Positions 46,629 to 60,058 of a stretch of 64,000 nt of DNA are shown piece after piece. Source of the DNA: Eopsaltria australis (lineage: Eukaryota > Chordata > Aves > Passeriformes > Petroicidae). The position numbers and the translations under genes were made by a program. The stretch's first letter is position 1, and every line of letters starts with the position of its first letter. The notes below the pieces were generated by a model. That model ran no database searches. It had not been told where the DNA came from and worked only from the letters and a program-made list of their open reading frames with translations. The stretch spans positions 62,001-126,000 of the forward strand of contig JAVTVJ010000541.1 of assembly GCA_034509425.1 (NCBI GenBank), read 5' to 3'.

Positions 46629-49600
46629 ATGTCTACTAATCAAACAAACTGAGCCAAGATGTGAGAGTTCTACGTGAAATCTGGTAAACTCTACTACATG
46701 GCCTCTAACAGGCTATTGAACCAAACAGAGTCCTCGGGCTGTTGGAAAGCATGTTTAGAAAGTAATTGAGCTATGAATTTTGAAACAGCATGCCAGTCTC
46801 CAGCATATTCCTGGAGGAAGCAACCTATTCTAGCAATTCAATAAGCAGCTGGTTCAGCCATAGAGGTTACAGGGGACACAATCAGGGGTAGGGCAGACGG
46901 TATACAGTGACAGGAATGGTGAGGATGACCTCTCTAAGGCACACAGAGCTTCAATAAGCAAAAGGATCTTTATTTGAATTTACTTTCCATTCCTTACTGG
47001 CATGAAAACTATCATGTTGTCAAGACTGCAAATCAGAAATCAAACTGCACAAAATCATGAAATTGGCTTTTCATGACAACCAAAAGAGCTACAGCGGTTT
47101 TGAGCACCAGCTGGGCTCTTATTTTCTTTGCATCTTGGTCTTCTGAAAATAATGGGGTTTCCTCCTGCAGGAGTCACAAAAACCACTCAGATTTGTAAGT
47201 CCTGTGTTAGATGTACTTTTGCTGTTCTTGTTTTATGACCCAGTATGAAATGCAGCAATCAATGACATTCACCTGAAATTGCAGTCTGCTTTTGAAGGCA
47301 CCTTATATTATTATCACTGCCACTTTGAAACAGAAAAGGTTTTAGAGGTTAAAATACTCCTGATGGTAGACAGGTATAGAACAGAGTAAGCCATTACCCA
47401 GGTTTCTCTTGCTGTAATTACGAGAGGTGAGGTGTGCATTGTATAAGAATCTAGCTCCAGTGTGGGGTCAGTGTCTTTTATAAGGTAAGAAAGAGGGATG
47501 AGGACTGTTTTAGATCCAAACATTTCTGTGCCTAAAGGTAGTATGGATGCAAATCCTAAAAAGATGCTATTTGCATAAGCCTTTGCTCTACAATGGTTGG
47601 TATTTAGGGAACGACAAAATGTAGCTTTTCCTATCTCAGAGTAACCAGTGTCTTAAATCCCATTTTTCTTGTATATCTGAATCAAAAGCATTTGAATATA
47701 TGGGAAATAACTTTAGTATCAACAACAGTTGTTTGCTACTGAATACTTCTTTCAACTTCACAAAGACATTAAGTTGTAGGGGGTGAGATACCCTAATTAA
47801 TTGTCTGGTTTTGAAATTTACCCATCAAATGTGGAATCAATGAGCTGGTACTTCATTTAGCTGCATTAATCTTAACTATAAGCTTAACAAAAGCCCATTT
47901 AATAAAGAGTGTGTGAGAACAGAAGCAGGGTGCCTCCATCTCCAGACAACTGTGTACAAAGCCTCTGCACAGCACTGGGTATAGTGAGCTCTTGGCACTG
48001 CTGCAGGTTTACCCTGGCCATCTCTGGCCTCTATTCTGCACCTCCTGCCCATAAGCCATTTCATAAGCCTCATGAAAAGGGCTTAAGTTTTCCTGTCAGC
48101 CTAAGGGTGAGTGAGCCATTGTGGGAATGATCAGATTCCTCTCTGCTCTTTCTGGGGGAGATGTGGACCCAGTGATTTAGTGCAGGGTGACCTAGACAGA
48201 AACAATGCATTTTATTTTTAGAAAGAAACATAGAAAGGACATTTTTCTTGAGAAAACCTTTGACTGGAAAGAGTTGTTTTAAACTTTCTGTTTGAAACCC
48301 TGCTTGCTGCCAAAATATAGTCACAGGAATATCAAGTAGGATCAGGGAAGCTTATTGCTTCTGTTCTTCTGTATTACTACCTAATGAAACATTCACCTAA
48401 ACACCTAGGGCTGATCAGCAAATAAGAATTCCAGTTTTTAAAACACATATTTCAAATTCTGTTTTTGTTGTCAAATGAAACACTCCAAAATAGTCGATCA
48501 AAAAAACACTACCAAGGACTTGGGACACCCAAATTCACATCACTGATGTGGTTTTCCTAGAGCAGAAACTTCAGTGTCATTTTCCTTTATGCATTGACTG
48601 CCCCATTAGAGACTGTTACCTGTGCTAAAGGCTGCTTTTGCAATTTGATCAGAATTCTATCCTGGACCTGAACTTCCTGCTTGAAGTTTCACCTCAACCA
48701 CTGCACTGCATTGTGAGGGTGAATCAGTAACTCAACATTTTTAGCTGGTAAAGAAAGTAAATGTATTGATGAGCTCAAAGTGTGACTAGTTCTTGTGGTG
48801 ATTTGTTAAAGACTGTTGTGTCTCTTTTTCCATTCCTTTACAGTTTGAAAAGAATGATTGGAAGTCTTAAGCACCTGCCTTAGATCAAAAGGTTTAAGAA
48901 GCTCAAAATATTAATCTTATTGAAGTTAAAACAAAACACCTACAAGAGGGAGAGATTTATGTTTAATCTGTTGATAAAAAAGTTTTTAACAGTTTCTAGA
49001 ACAGAATATAATTCCCTAATGCAATAATTTGCCAAAAGTGTGCTGGGCTCTCAGTCACTGACAAGTATTTGAAAAAACACCCGTCATAGCTTTAAAGTAA
49101 CACTGCAAATTAACCATGTACTGTAATGTTGTTGCAGGAATAACTGTGTTGTCTTGTATAAATGATCATGGTGGTACCATATGATTTTAAACTTTTCCTG
49201 TCTTTGAACTAAAATATGCTTCACAAAATGCGAGATTATATATCCTGCAGGACTCTTTCTCCATATTTACCACATGTCCTGGAACTTCCCTTAGTATTTC
49301 TGTTAATGAGATTCATTATTTGAGCTTATTCCTGCCTGACGTTTTTCCCCTGACAGTTATACATGCACTAGGGGTGTTATGTGAGAATGTGTAACATACC
49401 TTGCTACAGCTCCAGGTGCAGGAGATCCCAGATCTGCTGCTGTTCTGGATGTCATTGGCCTTGAATCACTTAAGGAACAGAAAGCTTAAAGATAGAATTT
49501 CTTCCACGATTAATATAACAGGTCACTTGGTAAATATGGAGCCCCAGGCAGAATTTGCATTTAATGGCTCCAAAATTCAGGTGTGCTATGAAGAGGGTTT

Positions 49601-52600
49601 GGTATTCATTTCCTTAGGGGTCTTACCTCTCTTTCTTTGTTGTACTTTTATGTGCTCACTGGAATCTCTGATGTCTGAGTGAAGTGGGTTTACTGAGCAC
49701 CTGGAAACTGGTTTATGATTTCTGATGCCTTGTATCCTTGTTAATTGACAGTGTACGGCCCTCAGCTCTTCTGGTACCATGTAGCTCTGCCAAGCCACAT
49801 TAGCTCAGCTCCACGTCTCCTGGCTTGTGCCTCCCCTGGGGCACAGAGCGACCTGTTCAGCTCCCAGCACTGACAGATGAAGGTAAACATTTTGGGATAA
49901 GCAAATCTAATACTCCTTATTTGCACACCTAGGAAAAAATCAAAGTCAGCCATTCATCTCTCCTGTTTGATAAACACAGAAGCTGACCAGGCTGCACTGC
50001 ATGTGGTTCCCCTGGGGATTGTTTTCATAAGACTTCATGTGAGGATTTTTGTTGCTGTTTCTGAAAACATTTTGAGGTTGGATTGCAAATGTGATGTCCT
50101 CATTTACAGCCTTTCCTGAACCATAAATCAAGGCATATGTAATTAAATGAAACAGATAGTCAAAACCTTGACTAAGCTGTTTATTGAGGCTGGAAGGGAA
50201 AGAGATGCTGTGGTTTTACGAAAATAAAATATAAAGATGCACTTATAAAATGTAGTTGTCAGGGTTCAGGTATGGTGGCAGTGATGCATGATAGCAGCTA
50301 GCATTGTATACTATCTACTGAAGAAACCCATTTGCTAAGCAAAAAACTGGGCTGGAGGACACTTAGCAGTAAGAAATGAGAGTTGTTCAACTCGACTTGC
50401 TTAGGCCTGTGAATTATTTTTTGGGGTTTTTTTTTTCCATGACACAAAGCTAAAATTTGTTTTGCCTGCCCCCACCTCCAGCATTTTTTCTTATATTAAT
50501 TATAAAAGGTTGAGTTTTTTTAAGAATCAAAGTATGTGTCTCATCTTCTAACCTTCTTTAAACTCAACTTTTATGAAACAAAATTACCTTTTAAGAAGAG
50601 TGCTGCTTCTGGTTGAAAAAGGTTTGCATGGGAGGAGAAGGAAAATGTCAATCTTCTTCTTGTAAAAATTTTCAAAATAAATGTTTGTGAAATGTTTTCA
50701 CCATACATTTATATACATACAGAGATATATGTACACGTTTGTTGTATTTATTATACAACTATTGATGCAAGTAAATAGGGCTTCCTGAGCTCATTCTTCC
50801 TTGAAGTACTTTTTAACTTTAGCCAATCCAGCTTCATCTAGTCCACATTGTGGTCTTTGCAGGTCCTAATAGTCCTATTTTGCAAATACACCATGAGCAA
50901 ATTCCTTAAAATCATGGCAGTGCATCCCAGGATAGGCATCTTTCCCTTTCCTTGTTCTGCTTCTATTCTTGGACCACGCACCTCATTATTGTTTGTTGCA
51001 ATCTGCATGTAAGCATTAGCATTAAGTGACTACCCTTTTCTTCACCACTGCCTTCTACTTACTGCTTCTTACCTGGCAAATGGAAAAGGACCATTCACAG
51101 CAACTGAAGCATTCTGGATTGCCCCTGCTGTGGACGTTTCCCCATGTCTTGGCCATCTGTACTTGTCAGCTGCAAACATTTGAAAAGTCAAGGTAACCCT
51201 GGTACCAGGTGCTGTGCTCTCTTTAGCATCTAAGGAAATCCACACTTTTGTAGCTGTTGGTGCTTCTTTTCTAAAGCTGGTCAAGCCTCTCTGTAGCTAT
51301 GGATCTTCAGATCTCTTTAAGGTTGTGGAGAAGTTTTGAGCAGCTGCAACTTTTACTATGATGACCAATCCAGAATTCTATATGGATTTGGGGTTGTTTA
51401 ATAGGTTAGTTTGTTCAGTTGCAAGAAATGCAGGATAGAATCTGAAGTGGTACCACCTCTCAAGGTAATGGAGCTGATCACTCAAGACTAGCTTTTCCAG
51501 AAATCACTGCAGAGATGTAATTGGTGCTGGGGGTAGAAAGATGGGAAGTGCACACACAATGATTCCTCTTTCAAAGAGATGGCAGCAATGAAAGCAATCT
51601 CTTACTCGGCGTCTCTGGGAGTGCCAGCAGTCAACAGTTGTTATCAATGAACTCAAGGTATGTTTGGAGAGGTTGTATTTTATCATCAATTCCTTCCACA
51701 ACAGTGATGTGTAACTGGAGGATGATGAATGGAAGTTGTCTTGATAAAGATTGTATGGGAGGGTGTGGGATAGCTGGGGACTTAGCTTGGAAGTGGCAAG
51801 TGAGTTGCAATGACAAACTGTTCATGAAATTTTCCACTGGCGTTCATGCACCTCACAGATCTCTGTGTACATGTCTGGCCAGGAGGGAGTTGTTTCGCTT
51901 CATGCATTAGCAGTGTGTGTGTAGCACCCCAAAGTGCCAGAGGCTTTCATGCTCTTGCAGTGATGACAGGCAGGCAAAAGGGCAGCATTCACTGAGTCTA
52001 TGCCTCCAGGGAGCTGAGATCCAGCTAAGACTAAAATACTTAGAATTAGGCATATGTTGATGTGTTTTGCTGAACAAGGATTGATTTAAGTAATACATAT
52101 AAATGTTCTGTGAAACTTGAGCCTCCGTTCCAGGCTGAAAATTATCAAAATAGCAATAATTTTAAAAAATATCTTACTTTACAAAAATATCTACTCTTTG
52201 AAATCTTCAAAGAGTTGTGAATGGAACTGGCTAGTGATTTTTTACCTATGAACAGCATCGTAACAATGGAGGTAACTGCTAAGAAACTGTGTACAACCTG
52301 CCCAGCTTTTCTGTTTTAACTCACAGGAGAGGAGGTGTCAGGCTGCCCACAGACATAAGTGCATCATTATACTTCACCAGCTACCTATGTGTAGTGTCTC
52401 TGAAGCAGGTTCTTGGACTCCACTGGACTCCTTCCAGATCTACACTGAGGTAACAATCAGACTGTACAGGCCAGTAATTGGTCATTTCAGCTTGGGTCTG
52501 TCCTTTTTTTTCCATAATTCTGCCCTAAGAATTAAGCCAATATACTATTAGAAAATTATGTGATCAACCAAATTTATTTTTTATTCATTTTTGTATATGT

Positions 52601-55600
52601 GGAGATTTCTGTAATTTACCATTTTGTAGGTGGCAAGCAGCAGGAAACTCATGGAATTCTGGCACCGTGTTCACATCCAGGAAGGGAAATGCCATAGATG
52701 GAGGGAGGAGGTCAGGAAGAGTGGGGAGAGAAGCAAACCACTTTGTGAACATCCACTGCCCAGAGGCCATGCAGCAAAGTGGTCCAAATAATATTTGTTT
52801 GTTTGAACTACCTTCATTTGGCTGGAAGTATGGAACCCTTAAGGTAATTTTGAAAAGTAACACTTTCAAAAGTGAAAAATAAGATTTTTCTTTTCAGTTA
52901 AATCTAAACTATTTGAAATGGCTTTTTTCCCCCTTCTCTATTTCAGATTAAACATATTGCTGAATTTAATTTAAATTCCCAATTTTGTTCTTGTGAACAG
53001 AAGTCTCTTCAGATATCTATTCTTAGTGGTTAATAGGATACCTGTCCTAAAATTTTCATGTGATTCCAGTTCATCACAGATCAGAGCATAATGTCTTTGG
53101 ACCCTCCTGACCTCTAAAAGAAAACTCTAGATGAACTCTTCATCTCTTTTCCCCTTACTCTGAGGTATACCTTGCTGTGCGTTGTTGACTCAGCTGGAGC
53201 TCCTGGGTGGCCCATGTGCAGTTGGTCACAGGTAGATGTATTGCAGCAGTGCAGACAAAATCCTGGATTATTGTGGTATGACTGGTTCCAGGAAAAAAGG
53301 TATATCCTACCAGCTAGCACATGATATATAGAAAATATTCATGGCCATTGGTACTACTTTGATGCGCAGAAATGGGAGAGGACACAACGAGGATGCAAAG
53401 GGGCAATACTTCAACAAAAGGAATGTCGCTCCAGCTATTTTTCAAGTCTTTTTCTGTTTTGTTTCTATCCTGGCTGATCCCTCTGCATTTTATCCTCGAA
53501 TTGATTTTTATCAATTGATTACATGACAATTTAGTAGCATCAAATATGCTACATATGAGCATAGTATCAGGATAGAACTATTACTGTTCTTAATGCACTG
53601 CTTCCAACAAAGTCTACTGACCTCTGACTTCATGAATACAATATATCCAAATGGTGGATAAAATCACCACTTGTCAAGACACATTTGCTTTTCTTGCACC
53701 TAATCTACTCTAGTTTACCAAAGAATCCCCCATCACTATTGGACTTCATAGGACTATGTAAAAAGGCTTCCTAAATTGAGGTTCTCCGACTCTTTCAAAA
53801 TGTGTCTGAGCTGGCTATGTCAAGAAGTATATGCAGCACTATAAATTGCAAACTTTCTACCTGACAAGATTTCTGAAAGCAATTTCCAGAGTTTAGCAAA
53901 ACACTTGTGGGCTTAAACACTGTCGTTCATTTTATCAGTGGAAGCATTGATTTGCATGGTGTTATTTTTCTTTCAGCATATCTAAAATGAGCAGATACCA
54001 CTTCTATAGACACTCAGGTCAGGCATTTTCAAATGTTTACAATGATACATTTATGTGGATCTCTGTGTTCACACAGTATTCTGTATATCATCATGTTATT
54101 TAGCCTGAGTGCCACCCTTCAGGGCTTAGCTTCCAGCATTTTCCTATAAGGAAAGGAGAGGGATTCCTCATCCGTACAGCATATCACTTTAGGAAGTCCA
54201 GGATGCAGGTGGGCTATGGCATTGCACTGCAAGCTCACTGTCTGATACTGAAGATAAGTTTTAAAACATTTTTTTAAAAGGAGTGGCAAGATATTTTGTT
54301 TTCCAGTTCCCACAAGAGAGTTTTCCACTTTTTTTTTATCTCCAGATAAAGAATAGAGAATCCAAATAAAATTACCACATCAGAGAAACAGAAGGGAAAG
54401 GACCCCACTACAGAACTTTGATACTAGAAGCATTTCCTTTCATTTATATACTTTGCTGCTTTTGTGGATCAGATGCAATGCACCAAGAAGGAGCTCCCTG
54501 CTAGCCCTTTCTGTGTCACCCTTTTTCTGATTTCCTACACTGCCAGGGATGGTAGAAGATCACAGCTGCAAGGGCAAAGCAGAGTTCATTTGGCCAAACA
54601 TGTGGCCTTTAAGTTGAAGAGTGATGAGCTGGAGAGTTGTGCTGCAGCGGTAGTAGTGATCTCTGAGCTGTCTCTATGCAGTAACTGGTTACATAACCTC
54701 CCCTCCTACATAACCGTAAAAAGTTTTTGTTTGTGACATATTTATATTTTTTACATCTTTCTATCAAGCACAAGTCTTTGCCTACAGAAATACGTCCCAT
54801 GGTCAGGAAAACACCTACAGAACCTGGTCTCATTGGGTGGCAGTCTCATGGTGAAGATGTTCCATCCTTTTGAGGTGATGAGCACCTCTAGGTTGATATT
54901 TGGCAGCTACTATCTAGCATATCAGGCGTTTGGACGTTATGGGATTCACTTGTAGCGTAGACCACTTAGACAAAAACCCCATTATTTCTTACTCCATTAT
55001 CTCATTGCATAGAGATAATGCTGAAGGAGTAGGGAGTTAATATTCAATAGAAATCAGTACTTAATTGCAGCCTGTGGATACTACTAGTCCAAATAGTATA
55101 GAACAATAGAATAATGCAGCTGTCAAAGGAGATAATTGATGTACTTAATTCTGAAAGTGCTCCTTAGTACCTACCAAGACCCAACCAGCTCTCTCTGACT
55201 TAGCCGGTAAAACAGCTCCCTCTACTGCAGTCATGTCAGAAGTCTCGTCTCTAACAACCTGTGGTTCTTTGCCAACTATACATTTATGAGCTACTTTCAA
55301 AGAGCAAAATAGATGTTTTCAGGTCCCCCTGAGATGTTGAACTGTAATCTGAACAGATTTTGTTTTCCACTTGCACCATATTCTAGATTTTGACAGGGAT
55401 CATTCTCTTACACGAGACAATCTCCATATCTCAATGCTTTGATGACAATAGTCATCTGCTTTTTAGCAGACAGATGTTTTCATCTACACACTGGAGATAT
55501 ATCTAAGCTTTGTTTCTAAATGTGAGTAAAAGTATGTGAGATAAAGAATTTGAAATCTGAAACCTGTTCAAAATAGAGAGGAAAGAATTATGAATGAAAT

Positions 55601-55849
55601 TTGGCCTTGCATTTCAGAGAATAGAAATTCTATGTCTGGCCATTGGCTGATTGCTTCGTGTCTCTGGGATGTATTCAGTATTCCCTTGGAAAACAGGGGT
55701 AGTTTGAGAATGATTCCTAATGACTGTAGAAGGCTCAGAAGCATTAGTGAATGTGATTTTGGAAAACATCAAGCCCACAACAACATAATTTGTGCCTCAG
55801 TGGTAAAATGTTGACGACAATTATTGGTTAGTCCATTAAAAACTCAAAC
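46629..55849. other. Long non-coding stretch, no supported gene
   Basis: All open frames are below 95 codons and unrecognised. Contains a perfect 10-bp-stem hairpin (52193-52215). Motif-dense AT-rich stretches at 47755-47900 and 48955-49240 may be conserved. A T-rich run lies at 50419-50438. No transposon recognised. Confidence 0.5.
52193..52215. repeat. Perfect short inverted repeat
   Basis: ACTCTTTGAA, loop ATC, TTCAAAGAGT: ten base pairs with a three-base loop. No U-run follows on either strand and no transcript context is evident. Confidence 0.7.
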
Positions 55850-56040
55850 CCTACTGTTGCTTTAATACAATTGGATTTTCAATAGCATTCGCTGAAAAAA
55901 TATGGACAAAAAAATTTATACTTTACCTAATGAGCATGCTAATTCTCTGCAATATAAAAATAGACATTCATTTTCAAACTGTCTTTAACCTATAATGTGA
56001 ACCTTGTTTGTGAAATTGTTTCTTCTCTTCCTGTTTTTAG
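55850..56040 (+). promoter_or_regulatory. AT-rich candidate conserved block ending in a splice-acceptor-like site
   Basis: Contains ATGCTAAT (55936-55943), a POU-type octamer variant overlapping GCATGC. The right edge is a strong acceptor match: a pyrimidine run from 56018 to 56037, then TTTTTAG ending at 56040, with a branch-like CTTTAAC near 55983-55989. The following sequence stays open for 35 codons in one frame (peptide LEYLIEITQAMGSG at its start) and stops at TAA. No partner donor was found. Confidence 0.22.
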
Positions 56041-57092
56041 CTGGAATACCTTATTGAAATTACACAGGCAATGGGATCTGGAACAAAGATACATATAACC
56101 CTATGGTGGCAGATAAATACTTTGAAATGCTTTGAGACAGTTCCATAAAATGAAATAGTCTGTACTTTTGCAGAACAAACTCAAAAAGATGATTTTAAAA
56201 GATTTTCTGAAATACTGTTATGGAGTAGACCTTGCCTTTAGCTGCCTGGCTGGGTCTCAAGCGAGCAGGGAAGGCAGATCATTCTCTTCCTGCTCCCCTA
56301 CCACAGCTGTGACCGGTTCTGATGCCAGACTTGCGATAGGCTGAGACTTGTGCAGACTGGCAGCTGACCCAGGGGAACCTTCGTCTGCGGATGTGCTGGA
56401 AGGTGTTGAGAGAGCAGAGCCTTTGAAAAGAAGGGATGGAAAGCATTATTGAAATTCTGATACTTCAATTGTTTGTGGGGTGGGAGAGGTTCATAACAGA
56501 GACTGATAAAAGAGAAATAAACAAAAACCATGTGGCAGCCTTGCCATGTCCCTTTCCATCAGCAGAGGTTCTGTGGGGATGCAGAACTAAGCATGATGCC
56601 AGCTCCTTCTCAGTTCTGGAAGGAGCTGGAAACAGATGTGTGTCTATGAGTTGGGACACCTTGTGTTTCCTCCCTTCTTTGTCTGTTTAGGTGAAAAGTG
56701 TCGCATTCTGGGCCTCATTTACAAATAGTTCCAAATCAGTTTTGCAGGAAATGGCCCCTCAAATGCAGAGTGTAGAGACAGAAAGAGTATAAGGAGGGAA
56801 CCTATATGTGTTCCTCTTCCATCCTGGCAACTGGTTGTTAGATATCTCTTTCCATACACAAATTCTGGGGAAGAAATTGGATGCAGCAGCACCACTCCCC
56901 ATCACTCAAGCAGGATCACTGGGCCCAGGCAGAAAAGACCTAGAATGAGGAGAAAAATAGAGAGATTTCACCAAGGATTCTTAGAGCAAGACATGTACAG
57001 TGTTATGTGAGTGTGTGAAAAGGTGGTTGCAACCCATGGAACTGGAAAGGCCAAATGTGACTGTCGGTGCTGAGCAGGAATGGAAAGACAAG
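56041..57092. other. Non-coding stretch, no supported gene
   Basis: An AATAAA occurs at 56516-56521, which could end a transcript using the acceptor at 56040, but it is a common hexamer in AT-rich DNA. Open frames under 85 codons, unrecognised. Confidence 0.5.
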
Positions 57093-57259
57093 AAAAAGGC
57101 TGTTGCTAAAGAAGTTTAAAATATAAAACAGACAATGAGAGGAGAAAGTCTTTAAGTGGGAGGAAGGAAACAGAGATAAGAAATAAAGAATTCTGCATGG
57201 GAAGAGAGTGAATAGGGAGTCTGGGGGTTGAGAGAGATTAAAAAGGGGATTCCGTGCAG
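57093..57259. repeat. Purine-rich low-complexity tract (+ strand)
   Basis: About 165 bases strongly biased to A and G (GAGAGGAGAAAG, GGGAGGAAGGAAAC, GAGAGAGATTAAAAAGGGG). The bias opens a 106-codon pyrimidine-strand frame at 57003-57323 that should not be taken as a gene. Confidence 0.65.
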
Positions 57260-58384
57260 AAAGAGCTGTGTGAATATGCAATGCAATCCACTGATTTTTT
57301 CTGCAGAGCAACTGAGTTTCCATACCAGTTTCAACGAGCTGACTAAATGCAAATTATATGCAGCTAGCACACAAGATCCCCTCTAGAACGTACCTTACCA
57401 ATCAAGGAGCCTCAGTTAGGCTTGTTAGCTTAAGCTGGTAACTCCAAAATATTGCTGCACAGACACAAGTCCGGTGTGGGGCAGCTGTGAATAAAAGTCT
57501 GAGTTAAGTGTACAATGAAGATTTAATATGTGCAGACCATTTATTGCAGTGTGACAATGCTCTCTGGAGCTATGGGCTCCTAATGTAGTACAGATAATAT
57601 TTAAATGAGAAAAAATGATGTTAGATTGATATTAGAGAGGGAGGAGAAATGAAATTATGTTTCTGTGGTCCTTCCAGTAAATAAATGAGTAATAAGCCTT
57701 GCACTTCTTGTGCTACTAGTTTTGACATGAAGAGTAGCCAGTGAAGCCTTATTTTCTGCTTCAATGCAAGGAACAGATTTGCTGTTGGACTTGCAGAAGG
57801 TCATACAGTGATGTTAGTGATTCATAGTAGCAGGACAGTGGTCTCCTGAGAGCAGCTGTTATATCTGAATTTGCTAACTGGAAATAATGATATTGTGGTG
57901 GAAGGCTCTCATCTGTTGCCAAAGACTCTTAGTGGTAGCTTGTTCCAAACCATGTTTACCACAGTTGTCTCTTTTCCTTTTGCTCACCATGATCTTTCCC
58001 TGGCACATAAAGATGAGAAGGATCATGCAATTTGCCACTTTTCTTGTCCAAACAACAAAAATTTTGGAAATTCTGACTTTACCCAGAGGAGGCTTTGGAA
58101 GAAACAAATTAGCTCCGTTCACTTCAGTAGCGATTAAATGTCAGTAAAACTTTTATTTATGTGAAATGGAACTTATTGACAGTTAGACCCATATTTAAAT
58201 TTCTCCAACCTCTGCTGGAGTACATGAGAATTGGACTGAGGTTCCTTGTTCCTGCAGAGGCTGGGAGGTTGTGGAGACATTGTTTGTGATCGACCATGGG
58301 GACAGAACACAATTAGGGACTTGGAGGACAGTGTAGCACAGGCTTCTCTTCCATGCAGCTTTTACAAGATGTTTTACCATTTCA
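57260..58384. other. Non-coding stretch, nothing recognised
   Basis: Three overlapping open frames of 82-88 codons at 57871-58147 on both strands have no recognised domain. Confidence 0.55.
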
Positions 58385-58690
58385 TGACATTTAGTTAAGC
58401 AGAATCGAAGTCATAGTGCAAAACCTTCAAATGTTTTAAAATAGGAACTGCTCACAATGTCCCATTTAGTTTGTTTTGATCATCATTGAAACGTAGCAAG
58501 AGGTTGCTGCCTCTCAAGTTCAGGGTGATTCAGAACAGAACTCGATAAATATTCCAAATGTTTGACAACCTTCTTTTGTTTCTCTGGTGCTTAGTAATGC
58601 TTACCATGGAAACGCCTGCAAGCCTTACTCTGACATCTTTATGACAGTCCAGTTCTTATAAAAAATCCCTTATTACTTCTTATCTCCTTT
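58385..58690. promoter_or_regulatory. Candidate conserved non-coding block with RFX X-box-like site
   Basis: CTTACCATGGAAAC (58600-58613) matches the palindromic RFX X-box GTTRCCATGGYAAC at 12 of 14 positions. Surrounding sequence is repeat-free, without an open frame, and has scattered CpGs (for example AACGTAGC and AAACGCC). Motif-based only. Confidence 0.25.
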
Positions 58691-58733
58691 AGCAAGTATA
58701 TGGACTTTGAGAGATTTATTTCTGTTGTGGTTT

Positions 58734-58758
58734 GGGTTTGGGGGGGGGTGTGGGGGGG
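58734..58758 (+). other. Potential G-quadruplex (plus strand) in G/T low-complexity DNA
   Basis: GGGTTT, then nine G, TGT and seven G provide four or more G3 tracts with loops of one to three bases. A T/G-rich tail follows to about 58803. Confidence 0.6.
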
Positions 58759-58763
58759 TGTGG

Positions 58764-60020
58764 TATTTTTTGTGTTTGATTTGTTGGGTTTTCTGTTTTC
58801 TTTTTCCCATGAAAAATGAGAGAATAAAAAAACTGGGTATTTTATTTACCGAAATGGAAAAGTGAAATCTAGAAAGTTGCTAGTCAAAACAAAAGAAATA
58901 GGTTGAATTTCTTGAAATGTTGTTTCAGTAGTTTAAAAACACTGCTTCACTTTGATCTTTTAAAATGTCTGCACTTCGTACACACAAATTAAATTTTCAG
59001 AACAAAATTTCACATTGAGAAGAAAAACAAATTAGAAAATCTTAGTCACACTCACACGTATTTTGAGGTTTTCCCCCTCCAAGTGCTGTTGTGTGCACTT
59101 GTTTGCTGTGTGTTTTTGAAGCAAAGTTAACTTCATTAGAAGAGTAAAAACAACCTTTAGAACATGATACCTGTTTTTTCCTCATCCTGGAAGAGGATGC
59201 CAAGGCTCATCCCAGTGTTCCTATCACCCTTTGCCCTCTTATGGCCTGTCATTATGAGACATTAACTGCATCACATGTAACTGTATTACTTGGGAAAAGA
59301 AGTCTCTTCCCACTTCTGTTTCACAACACAAGATTCTGGATTAGGTGCTGTGTGTGGGACAGAGAAAGCAGGCTTCAGCAGTAGCATGTGTGTGACTTAT
59401 GACAAAGAAGAAACTTGAATATGATGCCATTCATCATAATCAGTAAACAAGAAATTTGTTGTTAAGAAATTACTTACCAGAACCTAAGCAACACTGTAAA
59501 TTTCAAGCCAATCCTTGGCCACATTAGCTTGACTTTTTCTAGGCTTTACGGGGTTAGGCTGCAAGCATGGAAACTCATGCACTGAGTATGCAATGGGAGA
59601 ACTTTCTTATTGTTCCTGGAACACAGCAGAAAAGCATGCTGAGAACTGGAAGAACAACTTAGCAATAAAAAGGTGAATATGACAAGCAGCTCCCAGGGTA
59701 TGAGCTTTCAGGCAATGCAAATGAATTCCTCACCCCATCTGGTCTGCAAGTATTGGGTGAACCTCTAAATAAGCAGAGTTTGGTTAAGAATTCAACAACT
59801 GGAATCTCTCAGCCATCAGAATCATATGTCTGTGTTTTATCTCCAAAACACCTATCCTTAAAAAACTTGAGAAGCAGAGTTCTCCTTAGAATATTGTATT
59901 AGATTAATTCCTGAAACTAGAAGTACAGCAGTTTAAAAAAAAAAAAAATGTAGAAAAAAAGCACCATCTGCTGCAGTCTTCAGGTTGTTTGGAACATTTC
60001 CTGTGGCATGCTGAACCAGG
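58764..60020. other. Non-coding stretch, nothing recognised
   Basis: T/G-rich tail at the left edge and A14 at 59935-59948. No open frame above 60 codons. Confidence 0.55.
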
Positions 60021-60058
60021 TTATGGTGATCTTTGCTCCTTATGGTGATCTTTGCTCC
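60021..60058. repeat. Perfect 2 x 19-bp tandem duplication
   Basis: TTATGGTGATCTTTGCTCC occurs twice, back to back, without a mismatch (60021-60039 and 60040-60058). Identity implies a recent event, or an assembly or haplotype artefact. Confidence 0.95.

Noticed and set aside
57003..57323. 106-codon minus-strand frame
   Set aside because: It is produced by the purine-rich + strand tract, which removes stop codons on the complement.
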